45,597 nt of DNA. Origin: Prosthecobacter sp. (lineage in GTDB: Bacteria; Verrucomicrobiota; Verrucomicrobiia; Verrucomicrobiales; Verrucomicrobiaceae). Location of the stretch: contig JAURHS010000012.1 in NCBI GenBank assembly GCA_030833205.1, positions 1 to 45,597 on the forward strand, in the 5' to 3' direction. Position 1 is the first letter of the stretch. Every line of letters begins with the position of its first letter. The notes under the pieces are model-generated. The model worked only from the letters and a program-made list of their open reading frames with translations, did not search any database and was not told the DNA's origin. Below are positions 24,272-32,397 of the stretch, piece after piece. Position numbers and translations under genes: made by a program.

Positions 24272-25867
24272 TTACTTGCCAGCCTTGGGCGCTGCGGCAG
24301 CAGGCTTGGGCGCCGGGGGCTTGGGCTTGGTGATCATGTCAAAGCTGTCGCTGCGGAAGGGGGTCACTGGCAGACCGTCCTTGCTGTACAGATTGCAGAT
24401 CGGGTTGTCGGACCAGGCGTAGCGCACGGCCACCGGCGCGCCAACCCCTGCAGCACTGACTTCCAGCTTGTCGTTGCCCACGATCTTGGCCTGAGCCCAG
24501 ACCCACTTGCGGTCGGCGCCGCAAATCGCGAAGCCCTTGACCTCGGACACATCCACGGTGCGCAGGCTGCTGCCAAAGCAATCCACGGTGACGGTGGCCT
24601 TGTTGCCCTTGAACTCTGCAGATTTGAACTCAGGGCTGCGGTAAGGCAGCGTCATGCCGTAGTCCTTCACCAGGGCCCAGCGGGCGAGGCGCTCGGCGAC
24701 ATCGCGCTTGTTCTTGGGGTGAATGTCGTTGGACTCGCCCAAGTCAATGATCACGGCCTGGCCACCATTGGCGATGGCCTGCTGCGTGCGGGTCTGGCTC
24801 TCGCGAAGCTCGGCCCAATCGCTGTCGCCGGGCAGTGGCTGCTCGGCCTTGAAATCCGCCAACTGCACCCAGTAAAAGGGGAAATCACCCTGGCCCCAGA
24901 GCTGGCGCCAATGCGAGATCATCAACGGGAACAGGTAGCCGTACTCGTAGGCGCGGGAGGCGTTGCTCTCGCCCTGATACCAAATCGCGCCCTTGATGCC
25001 GTAACCAATGGTGGGCAGCAGCACGCCATTGAAGATATTGCCTGGGCGGCTGTTGCCACTCAGCGCGGCCTCAGGGCTCTGTGGCGCGCGCACCATGAAG
25101 GGCTGCTTGGCCTTGCGGGCCGCATCCGCCTTGGCCTTCCAATCGGCCAGGGCCTTCTCATACGCCTCGCGGGCCTTGGGGCTTTGCAGATCCGCTTCGC
25201 GCTTGGTCCAGCTCTCCATCAAATCCTTGAAGCGCGCGTCCTTGGCCAGCACATCGCGACGCACCCAAGCCTCAGCAGCGCTGCCGCCCCAGGCATTGTC
25301 AATCAGGCCCACGGGCACCTCGAGCATCTGATGCAACAGGCGGCCGTAGAAGAAGCCGACGGCGGAGAACTCACCGGCGTTCTGCGGCGAGCAGGCCGCC
25401 CAGGCGCCCTTGAAGTCGTTTTGCGGGATCTGCGTGCCGACCTGCGGCACGGAGATCAGGCGGATGTTGGGGAACTTCGCGGTGGCGATTTCCAGATCCG
25501 CATCCCAGGCCTGACTCACGCTCCATTGCATGTTGGATTGGCCAGAGCAAACCCACACCTCGCCCACGAGGATGTCGCTGAGTTCGCGCTTGCTGCTGCC
25601 GGCAATCTGCATGGCAGCAGGCTTGGCATTGGCAGGCAGCGGATCGAGCTTCACGCTCCAGCGGCCATCGGCAGCGGCCTTGCCCTTCTTGATCTGGCCG
25701 GCAAAGCGCACCTCGACTTCAGTGCCAGGGTTGTCCCAACCCCAGATGGGGTTGCTTTGCTTTTGCTGCAGCACCATGTGATCACCAATGATGGCTGGCA
25801 GTTTGAGTTCAGCGCGCGCCGTGCCAAGCAAGGCGAGCCCAAGAAGCAGAAGGGGAGTTTTTCTCAT
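24272..25867 (-). CDS. sialate O-acetylesterase-like SGNH hydrolase
   Basis: A 531-residue exported esterase. The start at 25867 gives a clean signal peptide (M-R-K-T-P-L-L-L-L-G-L-A-L-L-G-T-A-R-A, cleavage near 19/20). Block I G-Q-S-N is at 109-112 with nucleophile Ser111 (V-C-S-G-Q-S-N-M-Q-W), and the catalytic D-x-H is in S-N-D-I-H-P-K-N-K. W-Y-Q-G-E-S-N-A is the usual internal motif of this family. These enzymes remove acetyl esters from sugars such as sialic acids or hemicelluloses; the true substrate is unknown. The C-terminus is a Pro/Ala/Lys-rich tail. An open extension to 25945 precedes the signal peptide and was rejected. Confidence 0.93.
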   Translation of the reverse strand: MRKTPLLLLGLALLGTARAELKLPAIIGDHMVLQQKQSNPIWGWDNPGTEVEVRFAGQIKKGKAAADGRWSVKLDPLPANAKPAAMQIAGSSKRELSDILVGEVWVCSGQSNMQWSVSQAWDADLEIATAKFPNIRLISVPQVGTQIPQNDFKGAWAACSPQNAGEFSAVGFFYGRLLHQMLEVPVGLIDNAWGGSAAEAWVRRDVLAKDARFKDLMESWTKREADLQSPKAREAYEKALADWKAKADAARKAKQPFMVRAPQSPEAALSGNSRPGNIFNGVLLPTIGYGIKGAIWYQGESNASRAYEYGYLFPLMISHWRQLWGQGDFPFYWVQLADFKAEQPLPGDSDWAELRESQTRTQQAIANGGQAVIIDLGESNDIHPKNKRDVAERLARWALVKDYGMTLPYRSPEFKSAEFKGNKATVTVDCFGSSLRTVDVSEVKGFAICGADRKWVWAQAKIVGNDKLEVSAAGVGAPVAVRYAWSDNPICNLYSKDGLPVTPFRSDSFDMITKPKPPAPKPAAAAPKAGK

Positions 25868-25951
25868 GAGGGAAACAGGGTTGGGGAAGACTGGAGTTAA
25901 CGCCACCCCAAGCCCCTCTGTTGCAGGCAATAGCGCAACCTGCACCGGCCC

Positions 25952-26782
25952 TCAGGCCCCGGCCTCGACCACGCGCTGTGGGTGGGTGTAAACATTCATG
26001 CTGCCGGCCCGCAGAAAGGCCACCAGCGTCTGTCCACTTTGCTCGGCAAACTGCACCGCCAGACTGCTGGGCGCCGAGATCGCCGCCACCAGCCCCACCC
26101 CGCAGGCTGCCGCCTTCTGCATCATCTCAAAGGACACCCGCCCGCTGAGCAGCAGGATGGCCTCGCTGCAGGGCCAACGCCCCTCCTGCAAGGCCCAGCC
26201 AATGAGCTTGTCCAACGCGTTGTGGCGGCCCACATCCTCGCGCAGGGCCAGCAACTCGCCACCGCCGGAAAACAGCGCACAGGCGTGCAGGCCACCGGTT
26301 TGCGCGAAAGTCGGCTGCGCCTGCCGCAGCGCCTCGGGCAGGGCCGTCAACAGGGCCGCAGGCACCTGCAGGGCAGGGCCCAGAGGCGGCAGACAGCGCC
26401 GGGCCAACACGGCCTCAATGCTGGTCTTGCCGCAGACCCCACAACTGCTCGTGCTCGCCGAAGCCCGGCTCTGCGCCGGCCAATCCACCTCACAGCCCGG
26501 CGCCAAAATCACATCCAAGCTATTGCCACGCAGCGCCTCGTCCTCGGCACAGCGCACCATGTCCAGCACCTCGTCCACGCCACTGATGACGCCCTCGGCC
26601 AGCAAATGCCCCAAGGCCAATTGACGATCGTGGCCAGGCGTGCGCATCAGCACCGAGTAATCGCGCCCATTGAGCCGCAACTGCAGCGGCTCCTCACGCG
26701 CCAACCAATCCTCCCGCCGCTCGGCCGGCTCACCGGCCCGCAGACGCGTCAGGCGACAGGCTTGGCTGAGGCGGTCATCCAT
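25952..26782 (-). CDS. fdhD: formate dehydrogenase accessory sulfurtransferase FdhD
   Basis: FdhD (276 residues) passes sulfur from a cysteine desulfurase to the molybdenum cofactor of formate dehydrogenase. The catalytic pair is C114 and C117 in S-S-C-G-V-C-G-K; the family blocks E-D-V-G-R-H-N-A-L-D-K and L-S-G-R-V-S-F-E-M are intact. I place the start at ATG 26782, which has a GAGGAG Shine-Dalgarno sequence about nine bases upstream. An in-frame GTG at 26803 would overlap the holA stop. It directly follows holA. No formate dehydrogenase or molybdenum cofactor genes are in the window. Confidence 0.94.
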   Translation of the reverse strand: MDDRLSQACRLTRLRAGEPAERREDWLAREEPLQLRLNGRDYSVLMRTPGHDRQLALGHLLAEGVISGVDEVLDMVRCAEDEALRGNSLDVILAPGCEVDWPAQSRASASTSSCGVCGKTSIEAVLARRCLPPLGPALQVPAALLTALPEALRQAQPTFAQTGGLHACALFSGGGELLALREDVGRHNALDKLIGWALQEGRWPCSEAILLLSGRVSFEMMQKAAACGVGLVAAISAPSSLAVQFAEQSGQTLVAFLRAGSMNVYTHPQRVVEAGA

Positions 26783-26795
26783 GACAAGCCACTCC

Positions 26796-27947
26796 TCAGG
26801 CACTCATCGCACCGCGCTTCTCACGGCGGGCCAACATGCCCACCAACAAACGCTCCAGCACCAAGCGCTCATCGAGCTGCGTGGTCACCAAGCGCGAATT
26901 GGCCTGCAGACAGGCCACCAAGGCCTCGCGCAATTCCGCCACGCTGAAGCGCCGCGCATCGCCAGCCGAGGAAAACAACCCAAAGGCATTGATGCCACTG
27001 CCATCCTTCTTGCGCGGCAGATGCATCGTCTCCTGCCTGGGCAGGCGCTCCAAGGCCGACACAAAACGGCTGTAACTGTCCATCGGCAGACGATGCCGCG
27101 AGAGCAGATCCTGCACCAGCAGCATGCTGCGCACCCGCGGCACAATGGCTGCCAGCAACAAGCCCACGGCGTTCTGCCCCTGTTCCAGCAGGATATTCAA
27201 CAGCTCCAGGGCCCGCGGCAAATCGCGCCGCCCCACCGCGTGCCCGAGCTCCCAGATCACACCGGCACGGCTCATGGACACCATGCCGCGCACATCAGCC
27301 AAGCTGCAGCGCCGCTGCTGCGTGCCCAAATACACATCGAGCTTTTGCAGCTCATTTTCCAACTGCCGGCTGTCGTCACCGGCCAACTGCACCAACAAAT
27401 CGAAGGCCTCGGGCTCAAAGCTCAGCCCCAGCGCCTTGGCCTTCTGGGCCAACCATTGCCCCACCTCCTGCTCCCAACCGTCCTTGCTGGTGTCGGGCTT
27501 GTCGTGAATCTCAATGTCCGCCAGTTTGCCCAAGCGCTTGTACACCGTGCGACGCTTGTCCATCGCCGTGGCGCTGAGCACAAAATAAATCTCAGGCCCA
27601 AGCCCAGCTTCCAACACCTCCACCAGCCGCTCGAAAGCCTCCACCGTTTCCTGGGCCCGGCCTGTCACCGAGTCACCGAGGAAATTGGCCATCTTCAGCC
27701 ACACCACCTTGCCACCGCCAAAAAACGGCAGCGTCTGCAGCGCCAAAATGCAATCCGCACAAAGCTGCGCCGCATGGGCCGCATTGTCGGCCTGGCCCTC
27801 GATCACCTCCGTGCCAAAATCACCGGCATCGGCAGGCGAGAGCTTCTGCACCAGACGCATCGCCGCCTCCTTGACCCGGCCCTCATCACTGCCCACCAGC
27901 ACACGAACCTGCCCAGGAGCGGCTTTGGATTTGGCGGCAGGAGGCAT
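26796..27947 (-). CDS. holA: DNA polymerase III subunit delta
   Basis: A 383-residue protein of the clamp-loader delta family, which opens the beta sliding clamp. Recognised by its overall pattern: an N-terminal domain with R-V-L-V-G-S-D-E-G, V-I-E-G-Q-A-D and L-P-F-F-G-G-G-K-V-V-W-L-K, then D-K-R-R-T-V-Y-K and a helical C-terminal collar (L-E-N-E-L-Q-K-L-D-V-Y-L, then L-L-N-I-L-L-E-Q-G). Walker motifs are degenerate, as normal for delta. ATG 27947 is preferred over an upstream in-frame start at 27977. Its stop lies 13 bases before the fdhD ATG, so the two genes form an operon. Confidence 0.88.
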   Translation of the reverse strand: MPPAAKSKAAPGQVRVLVGSDEGRVKEAAMRLVQKLSPADAGDFGTEVIEGQADNAAHAAQLCADCILALQTLPFFGGGKVVWLKMANFLGDSVTGRAQETVEAFERLVEVLEAGLGPEIYFVLSATAMDKRRTVYKRLGKLADIEIHDKPDTSKDGWEQEVGQWLAQKAKALGLSFEPEAFDLLVQLAGDDSRQLENELQKLDVYLGTQQRRCSLADVRGMVSMSRAGVIWELGHAVGRRDLPRALELLNILLEQGQNAVGLLLAAIVPRVRSMLLVQDLLSRHRLPMDSYSRFVSALERLPRQETMHLPRKKDGSGINAFGLFSSAGDARRFSVAELREALVACLQANSRLVTTQLDERLVLERLLVGMLARREKRGAMSA

Positions 27948-28025
27948 GGGCAGACCCCTTCCATAACAAAGGCGCAAGCCCCTTGCAAGCCGCGGCCCTT
28001 GGTTCCAAGCTCAAGCCCCTGCCCC

Positions 28026-28691
28026 ATGGCCAAAATTCGTCTGCGCAACCTCGGCCGCGTCGTGGCCATCCTCATCCGCGCCGTGGGCCGCAGCCTGCGC
28101 CTTGAAGTCGAGGACCACGCCGGCATCCTCACCCGCGGCCGCCCCAACTGTATCTGGGCCTTCTGGCACAACCGCATGTGGGTCATCCCCTACATCCACG
28201 AGCTCTGGGCGGGGCATGTGCCCGGCGCCATCCTCACCAGCCCAAGCGGCGACGGCCAGATCATCGCCGACGCCTGCGCCGAGTTTGGCTTCGACGCCGC
28301 CCGCGGCAGCAGCTCAAAACCCCTCAAGGGCCTCGCTGCCCTCATCCTGCTGGCCGACAAACTCAAGGAAGGTCGCGATGTGGGCATCACCCCCGACGGC
28401 CCGCGCGGCCCACGCTACCAGATCCAACCCGGCATCATCAAACTGGCCCAACTCACCGGCTCAGCCATCGTCCCGGTGCGAGTCATCTACAGCCGCGCCC
28501 TGCGCTTCAAGACCTGGGACCACTTCATGATCCCCCTGCCCTTCTCGCGGGTGCGCATCATCTTCGAACCCCTCATCCACTGCCCGCGCCAAAGCAGCCC
28601 CGAAGCCTTCGAAGCCCTGCGCCTGCAACTGCAGAACCAACTTCCCCCGGACGACCCGCAGGGCGAGCCGAAAACCCAAACCCAGGGCTAA
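28026..28691 (+). CDS. DUF374 lysophospholipid acyltransferase family protein
   Basis: A 221-residue membrane-associated acyltransferase-like protein. H48 in A-F-W-H-N-R-M-W stands for the catalytic His of the H-x4-D/E acyltransferase group, and S-P-S-G-D-G-Q followed by R-G-S-S-S-K-P-L and T-P-D-G-P-R-G-P-R-Y (122-131) are the hallmarks of DUF374. Related proteins add acyl chains to lipid A-type or glycerolipid acceptors. The frame is open far upstream (to 26670), but that part is antisense to holA and fdhD, so ATG 28026 is taken. It diverges from holA with a 78-base gap that must hold both promoters. Confidence 0.9.
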   Translation: MAKIRLRNLGRVVAILIRAVGRSLRLEVEDHAGILTRGRPNCIWAFWHNRMWVIPYIHELWAGHVPGAILTSPSGDGQIIADACAEFGFDAARGSSSKPLKGLAALILLADKLKEGRDVGITPDGPRGPRYQIQPGIIKLAQLTGSAIVPVRVIYSRALRFKTWDHFMIPLPFSRVRIIFEPLIHCPRQSSPEAFEALRLQLQNQLPPDDPQGEPKTQTQG

Positions 28692-28767
28692 ACTCCAAAC
28701 CTTCGCCAGAGTGCGGTCGGTCAATCCTGCGAACTGCGGCAGGGCTGAAGCGCAATGCGGTGAACGC

Positions 28768-29733
28768 TTAGTTGCTGCTGTTGCTGCTGCCGGGCTGCAG
28801 TTTGGAGAGCATGGTGCTCAGGCCAGCGACGGTGCCGCCGATGTCGCTGAGGTTGGAGGGGATGATGAGAGTGTTGCCCTCCTTGGCCAGTTTGCCGAAT
28901 TCGTTCACATACTGCTCGGCAATGCGCAGGCTCACGGCCTCGCGCCCGCCGGGGGCGTTGATGGCGGCAGCAATCAGGGAGATGCCCTGCGCCGTGGCCT
29001 GGGCCAACAATTCGATTTCGCGGGCCTTGCCCTCGGCCTCGTTGATCTGGCGGATCTTGATGGCCTCGGACTGCTTGATGGATTCCTGCTTGTGGCCCTC
29101 GGCAACATTGATGCGGGACTCGCGGTCGCCCTCGGACATGGCGACTTGGGCGCGGCGCTCGCGCTCGGCGCGCATTTGCTTTTCCAGGGCGTCCTTGACG
29201 GACTGCGGCGGGTTGATGTTGCTGATCTCGTAGCGCATCACCTTCACGCCCCAAGGCTCACAGGCCTTGTCCAGGGCATCCACGATGTTGGCATTGATGC
29301 TGTCGCGCTCCTCAAAGGTGCGGTCGAGGTCCATCTTGCCAATCTCAGAGCGCAGGGTGGTCTGCGCCAACTGCGCGGCGGCGGCGAAGTAATTGGTGAC
29401 GCCGTAGGTGGCCTTCATGGGATCGAGCACCTGCAGGAAGAGCACGCCGTCAATCTCGATGGCGATGTTGTCGCGGGTGATGCACATCTGCGAGGGCACA
29501 TCAACCACCTGCTCCTTGAGGGAGTGGCGGCTGATGATGTTGTCCAGGAAGGGAACCAACACATGAAAGCCAGCGTCCAGGGTGCGCGAGTACTTGCCCA
29601 GCCGCTCGACCACGCAGGCGGTGCGCTGGGGCACCACGCGCGCGCCCTTGAAGATGGCGATGAGGATGATGATGGCGAAGCCGAGACCGACGACGCTGCC
29701 GAAATCAACGGCCATGAGGAGGGGAGGAAGCAT
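28768..29733 (-). CDS. SPFH/Band 7 (stomatin-like) membrane protein
   Basis: A 321-residue protein with an N-terminal TM helix (about 8-28), an SPFH domain (about 30-190, with Q-R-T-A-C-V-V-E-R-L-G-K-Y and R-S-E-I-G-K-M-D-L-D), and a Glu/Ala/Lys-rich coiled coil (about 195-255, Q-M-R-A-E-R-E-R-R-A-Q). It ends in a Ser/Asn-rich tail. It matches the QmcA/paraslipin type. These proteins oligomerise in membrane microdomains and usually work with an NfeD protein, which is encoded immediately upstream. An alternative ATG at 29715 would shorten it by six residues. Confidence 0.94.
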   Translation of the reverse strand: MLPPLLMAVDFGSVVGLGFAIIILIAIFKGARVVPQRTACVVERLGKYSRTLDAGFHVLVPFLDNIISRHSLKEQVVDVPSQMCITRDNIAIEIDGVLFLQVLDPMKATYGVTNYFAAAAQLAQTTLRSEIGKMDLDRTFEERDSINANIVDALDKACEPWGVKVMRYEISNINPPQSVKDALEKQMRAERERRAQVAMSEGDRESRINVAEGHKQESIKQSEAIKIRQINEAEGKAREIELLAQATAQGISLIAAAINAPGGREAVSLRIAEQYVNEFGKLAKEGNTLIIPSNLSDIGGTVAGLSTMLSKLQPGSSNSSN

Positions 29734-29786
29734 GGGGAGAGGTTTGGGGATTGAGGTGAATGAAGACAGGCAAGGACCAACGAGAA

Positions 29787-30224
29787 TCAGGCGCGGCGCA
29801 CATGCAGGATCAGGCCGTCACGGCGTTCGATGATGGCCAAGGTGCCGGGCTGCAGGGCTTGATCGCTGCGGGCGTTCCACTGCGCGCCGCGCAGTTCCAC
29901 CTTGCCTTGGCCGCCGGATTCAATGGCGCTGACCACGCGGACTTCGACGCCTTCCAGAGCGTCTTCGGCTTGTTGCGCCGTGCCGGTTTCCTGCAGGCCC
30001 ATGAACCAGTCGCGCACCCAGCGCCGCAGGCCAAAGAGCAGGACCAAGGAAGCAACGGCAAAGAACAGGCTTTGCATGCCAGGGTCCTTGAGCCAACCCA
30101 GCCAGGTGGCCAGTGAGGTCAGCCAGGCGCCCAAGCCAAAAAACACCACCACCACTCCTGGCAGGGCAAACTCTGCAATCACGAGGCAGAAACCAACAAC
30201 GAACCAAAGCAGGTGGGCGGGCAT
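29787..30224 (-). CDS. NfeD family membrane protein
   Basis: A short NfeD (145 residues): a hydrophobic N-terminal half with about three membrane segments (residues 3-20, 22-45 and 50-66) and a C-terminal OB-fold domain (about 82-143, E-G-V-E-V-R-V-V-S-A-I and G-K-V-E-L-R-G-A-Q-W-N-A-R-S-D). It lacks the ClpP-like protease domain of long NfeD proteins. It is followed 53 bases later by the SPFH gene, the conserved NfeD-SPFH pairing, which supports the function assignment. The upstream extension of the frame to 30632 is antisense or intergenic and was rejected. Confidence 0.92.
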   Translation of the reverse strand: MPAHLLWFVVGFCLVIAEFALPGVVVVFFGLGAWLTSLATWLGWLKDPGMQSLFFAVASLVLLFGLRRWVRDWFMGLQETGTAQQAEDALEGVEVRVVSAIESGGQGKVELRGAQWNARSDQALQPGTLAIIERRDGLILHVRRA

Positions 30225-30339
30225 GAACGAAAAGTATGCCTCAATCCCAACACCCTGGCGATTCCAAAAACGGGTCGCGTTTCCAAACCGCTGCGCCCAT
30301 TGAGAAACGCCGTCGCGCTTTCTCCTTGACCTGCCGGCC

Positions 30340-31323
30340 TTACTTGGCGGCCGGGACCTTGGGCTTGGCGGTCTTGGCAGCGCCCTTGCCCTTGGGCTTG
30401 GCGGTGAAGAGCTTGCGGTCCCAGTTGGCGGCCAGCTCCTGGGCGCTGACCTCAGGGGCCAGCCCGCCTGCGGGCACCTCAAGCCCTGCGGCCCACAGCA
30501 GGCCACCGAGCACCAGGCGGCGCTGTTGGGCCTCGCCCCAGTTGCTGTGCAAGTCCGCGCCGGTGAACCCAAAACTGCGGCCGCCTCCGGGGCGCTCATA
30601 GGCCCAGGCCACCACCTCGTCGCGCCCGGCATGGGCCTTGGCCGCTTCGCTCTTGCGGCTGCTCTCCGGCATCTGCGCGCTGAGCAACGGCGTCACGCCC
30701 GTGGGGGCAAACTGCAGATGATACAACCAGCCGTCCTTCAGCAGGGGGAAGGGCGCCATGCCCGCGGTGATGGGATGGGCGGGCACCTGCTTGAAGTCCA
30801 CATCCCAATGCCCACGGCACCCGCTCTTGGGGTCAAAGACCGCGCCAAACCAGCCTTGGAACTGGCTGGCCTGCGCTGCCGGCACATCCACGCCCTGGTG
30901 CAAAATGGCCAAGCCCACACCGGCCTTGGCCAGTTGCTCCACCTTCTGCCAGCGCGCCGCAGGCAGGAAGGCCAGCTTGTCGCCGCCGTCCATGAAGAAG
31001 AGCACCGCGCGCGCGCTGTCCAGTAGGTTCTCATGCTGCGGCCAGCCGCCGGCCACCAACACCGGGGTCACGCCGGGCACGCCGCGCAGCCACTGATGAA
31101 TCAACGCGCAGCCCGCGAGGTACTCGTGCTGGCCGGGCTTGTTGCTGGGTTCACCGGCAATGAGGACGATTTGTGCCGCGCCGCCGCCGGTGCCGATCAT
31201 CTCCAGAGGCAACTGCTGCTGCTCGGCCGTCAGCTCCAGGCCTTGGGCCGCGCCTGCCAGCATCAAGGCGGCGCCGACCAAGGGCAGCAGGGAGGGAAAA
31301 CGCAGGGTCAGGGAGGCGATCAT
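30340..31323 (-). CDS. ThuA-like domain exported protein
   Basis: A 327-residue protein with a signal peptide (about 1-28) and a ThuA/trehalose-utilisation glutamine-amidotransferase-like domain. Recognisable segments are L-D-S-A-R-A-V-L-F-F-M-D-G-G-D, A-I-L-H-Q-G-V-D-V-P, G-H-W-D-V-D-F and H-P-I-T-A-G-M, then F-G-F-T-G-A-D-L-H-S-N-W. The C-terminus is a Lys/Ala/Pro tail. In PVC bacteria such proteins occur with secreted sugar-catabolic enzymes; the catalytic role is not established. It lies 115 bases upstream of nfeD on the same strand. The long upstream open frame (to 32466) is antisense to the epimerase gene. Confidence 0.86.
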   Translation of the reverse strand: MIASLTLRFPSLLPLVGAALMLAGAAQGLELTAEQQQLPLEMIGTGGGAAQIVLIAGEPSNKPGQHEYLAGCALIHQWLRGVPGVTPVLVAGGWPQHENLLDSARAVLFFMDGGDKLAFLPAARWQKVEQLAKAGVGLAILHQGVDVPAAQASQFQGWFGAVFDPKSGCRGHWDVDFKQVPAHPITAGMAPFPLLKDGWLYHLQFAPTGVTPLLSAQMPESSRKSEAAKAHAGRDEVVAWAYERPGGGRSFGFTGADLHSNWGEAQQRRLVLGGLLWAAGLEVPAGGLAPEVSAQELAANWDRKLFTAKPKGKGAAKTAKPKVPAAK

Positions 31324-31368
31324 GAGCTTCTGCTTGCCAACTGGCCCCGCGCTTGGCAAGCAAAACCC

Positions 31369-32397
31369 GTGCATCTGCCGCAAACCGAGGAGGAATTGGA
31401 TCTGGCCCTCAGCCAACCCGGGGCCGAGGTCCTTGAGGCCCTGCGCCCGCTTGGCGGGGATTTCATCCTGCTGGGGGCTGGCGGCAAGATGGGCCCGACG
31501 CTGGCCTGGATGATTCGCCGTGGCCTCGATGCCCTGGGCCGCCAAACCGACCGCGTGTTGGCCGTCTCGCGTTTCAGCGATCGCCGCGCCGCGCAGTGGC
31601 TTGAGCAACGCGGCATTGCCACTCTCAGCGCCGACTTGCTCGACCCCGCTGCCGTGGCCGCCCTGCCGCAGGCCGCGCAGGTCCTTTATCTCGCCGGGCA
31701 AAAGTTTGGCACCAGCCAAACCCCATCGCTGACCTGGGCGATGAACACCCTGGCACCTGCGGCCGTGGCCCAGCACTTTGCGCAGGCGCGCACCCTGATT
31801 TATTCCACCGGCTGCGTGTACCCGTTGGTGGCCGCAGGCGGCCCGGGCAGCTGCGAGCAGGACGCGCTGACGCCCCCCGGCGAATACGCCAACGCCTGCG
31901 TGGGCCGCGAGCGCATCTTTGAGCACTTCGGCCGCCGCTTGGCGACGCCGCAATGTTTCTTCCGCCTCTGCTACGCCGTGGAGTTGCGCTACGGCGTGCT
32001 GCATGATCTGGCCCAGCGCATCCTGCAGGATCAGCCCGTGGACTTGAGCATGGGCGAGGTGCAGGTGATCTGGCAGCACGACGCCCATCTGCGCGCCCTG
32101 CAGTGCCTGAGCCTCTGCGCGCAGCCCGGCCCGGCCATCAACATCACCGGCCCGCAGCGCCTGCGCGTGCGCGATTTGGCCTTGGAGCTGGGCCGCCGAC
32201 TCGGGCGGCGACCGCGCTTTGAAAACCAGGAAGGGCCCTTGAGCTGGGCCTGGGACACGCAGCGCAGTCTGGCGCACTTTGGCGCGCCGCCCACCCCGCT
32301 TGAATTCATGCTCGACGCCACCGCCCAGTGGGTGGCCGCTGGAGGCCGCAGCCTGGGCAAACCCACTCACTTCGAGGTCAACGATGGGCAATTTTAA
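31369..32397 (+). CDS. NAD-dependent epimerase/dehydratase family protein
   Basis: A 342-residue extended-SDR protein. The nucleotide loop is G36-A-G-G-K-M-G42; Y145-S-T-G148 is the active-site Ser/Thr strand. The usual Y-x-x-x-K is degenerate: Y173 is followed by A-N-A-C, with no Lys at +4, so normal SDR catalysis is doubtful unless another residue substitutes. No ATG fits, because upstream in-frame ATGs lie inside ThuA on the other strand. GTG 31369 places L-x-L-A-L-S about a dozen residues from the start. It overlaps the next gene by 14 bases, so the two form an operon. Substrate unknown, probably a sugar derivative. Confidence 0.82.
   Translation: MHLPQTEEELDLALSQPGAEVLEALRPLGGDFILLGAGGKMGPTLAWMIRRGLDALGRQTDRVLAVSRFSDRRAAQWLEQRGIATLSADLLDPAAVAALPQAAQVLYLAGQKFGTSQTPSLTWAMNTLAPAAVAQHFAQARTLIYSTGCVYPLVAAGGPGSCEQDALTPPGEYANACVGRERIFEHFGRRLATPQCFFRLCYAVELRYGVLHDLAQRILQDQPVDLSMGEVQVIWQHDAHLRALQCLSLCAQPGPAINITGPQRLRVRDLALELGRRLGRRPRFENQEGPLSWAWDTQRSLAHFGAPPTPLEFMLDATAQWVAAGGRSLGKPTHFEVNDGQF

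Noticed and set aside
26670..28025. N-terminal 450-residue extension of the DUF374 frame
   Set aside because: It lies antisense to fdhD and holA, both clearly real; the His/Gln/Arg-rich translation looks like a shadow, and the family starts at ATG 28026.
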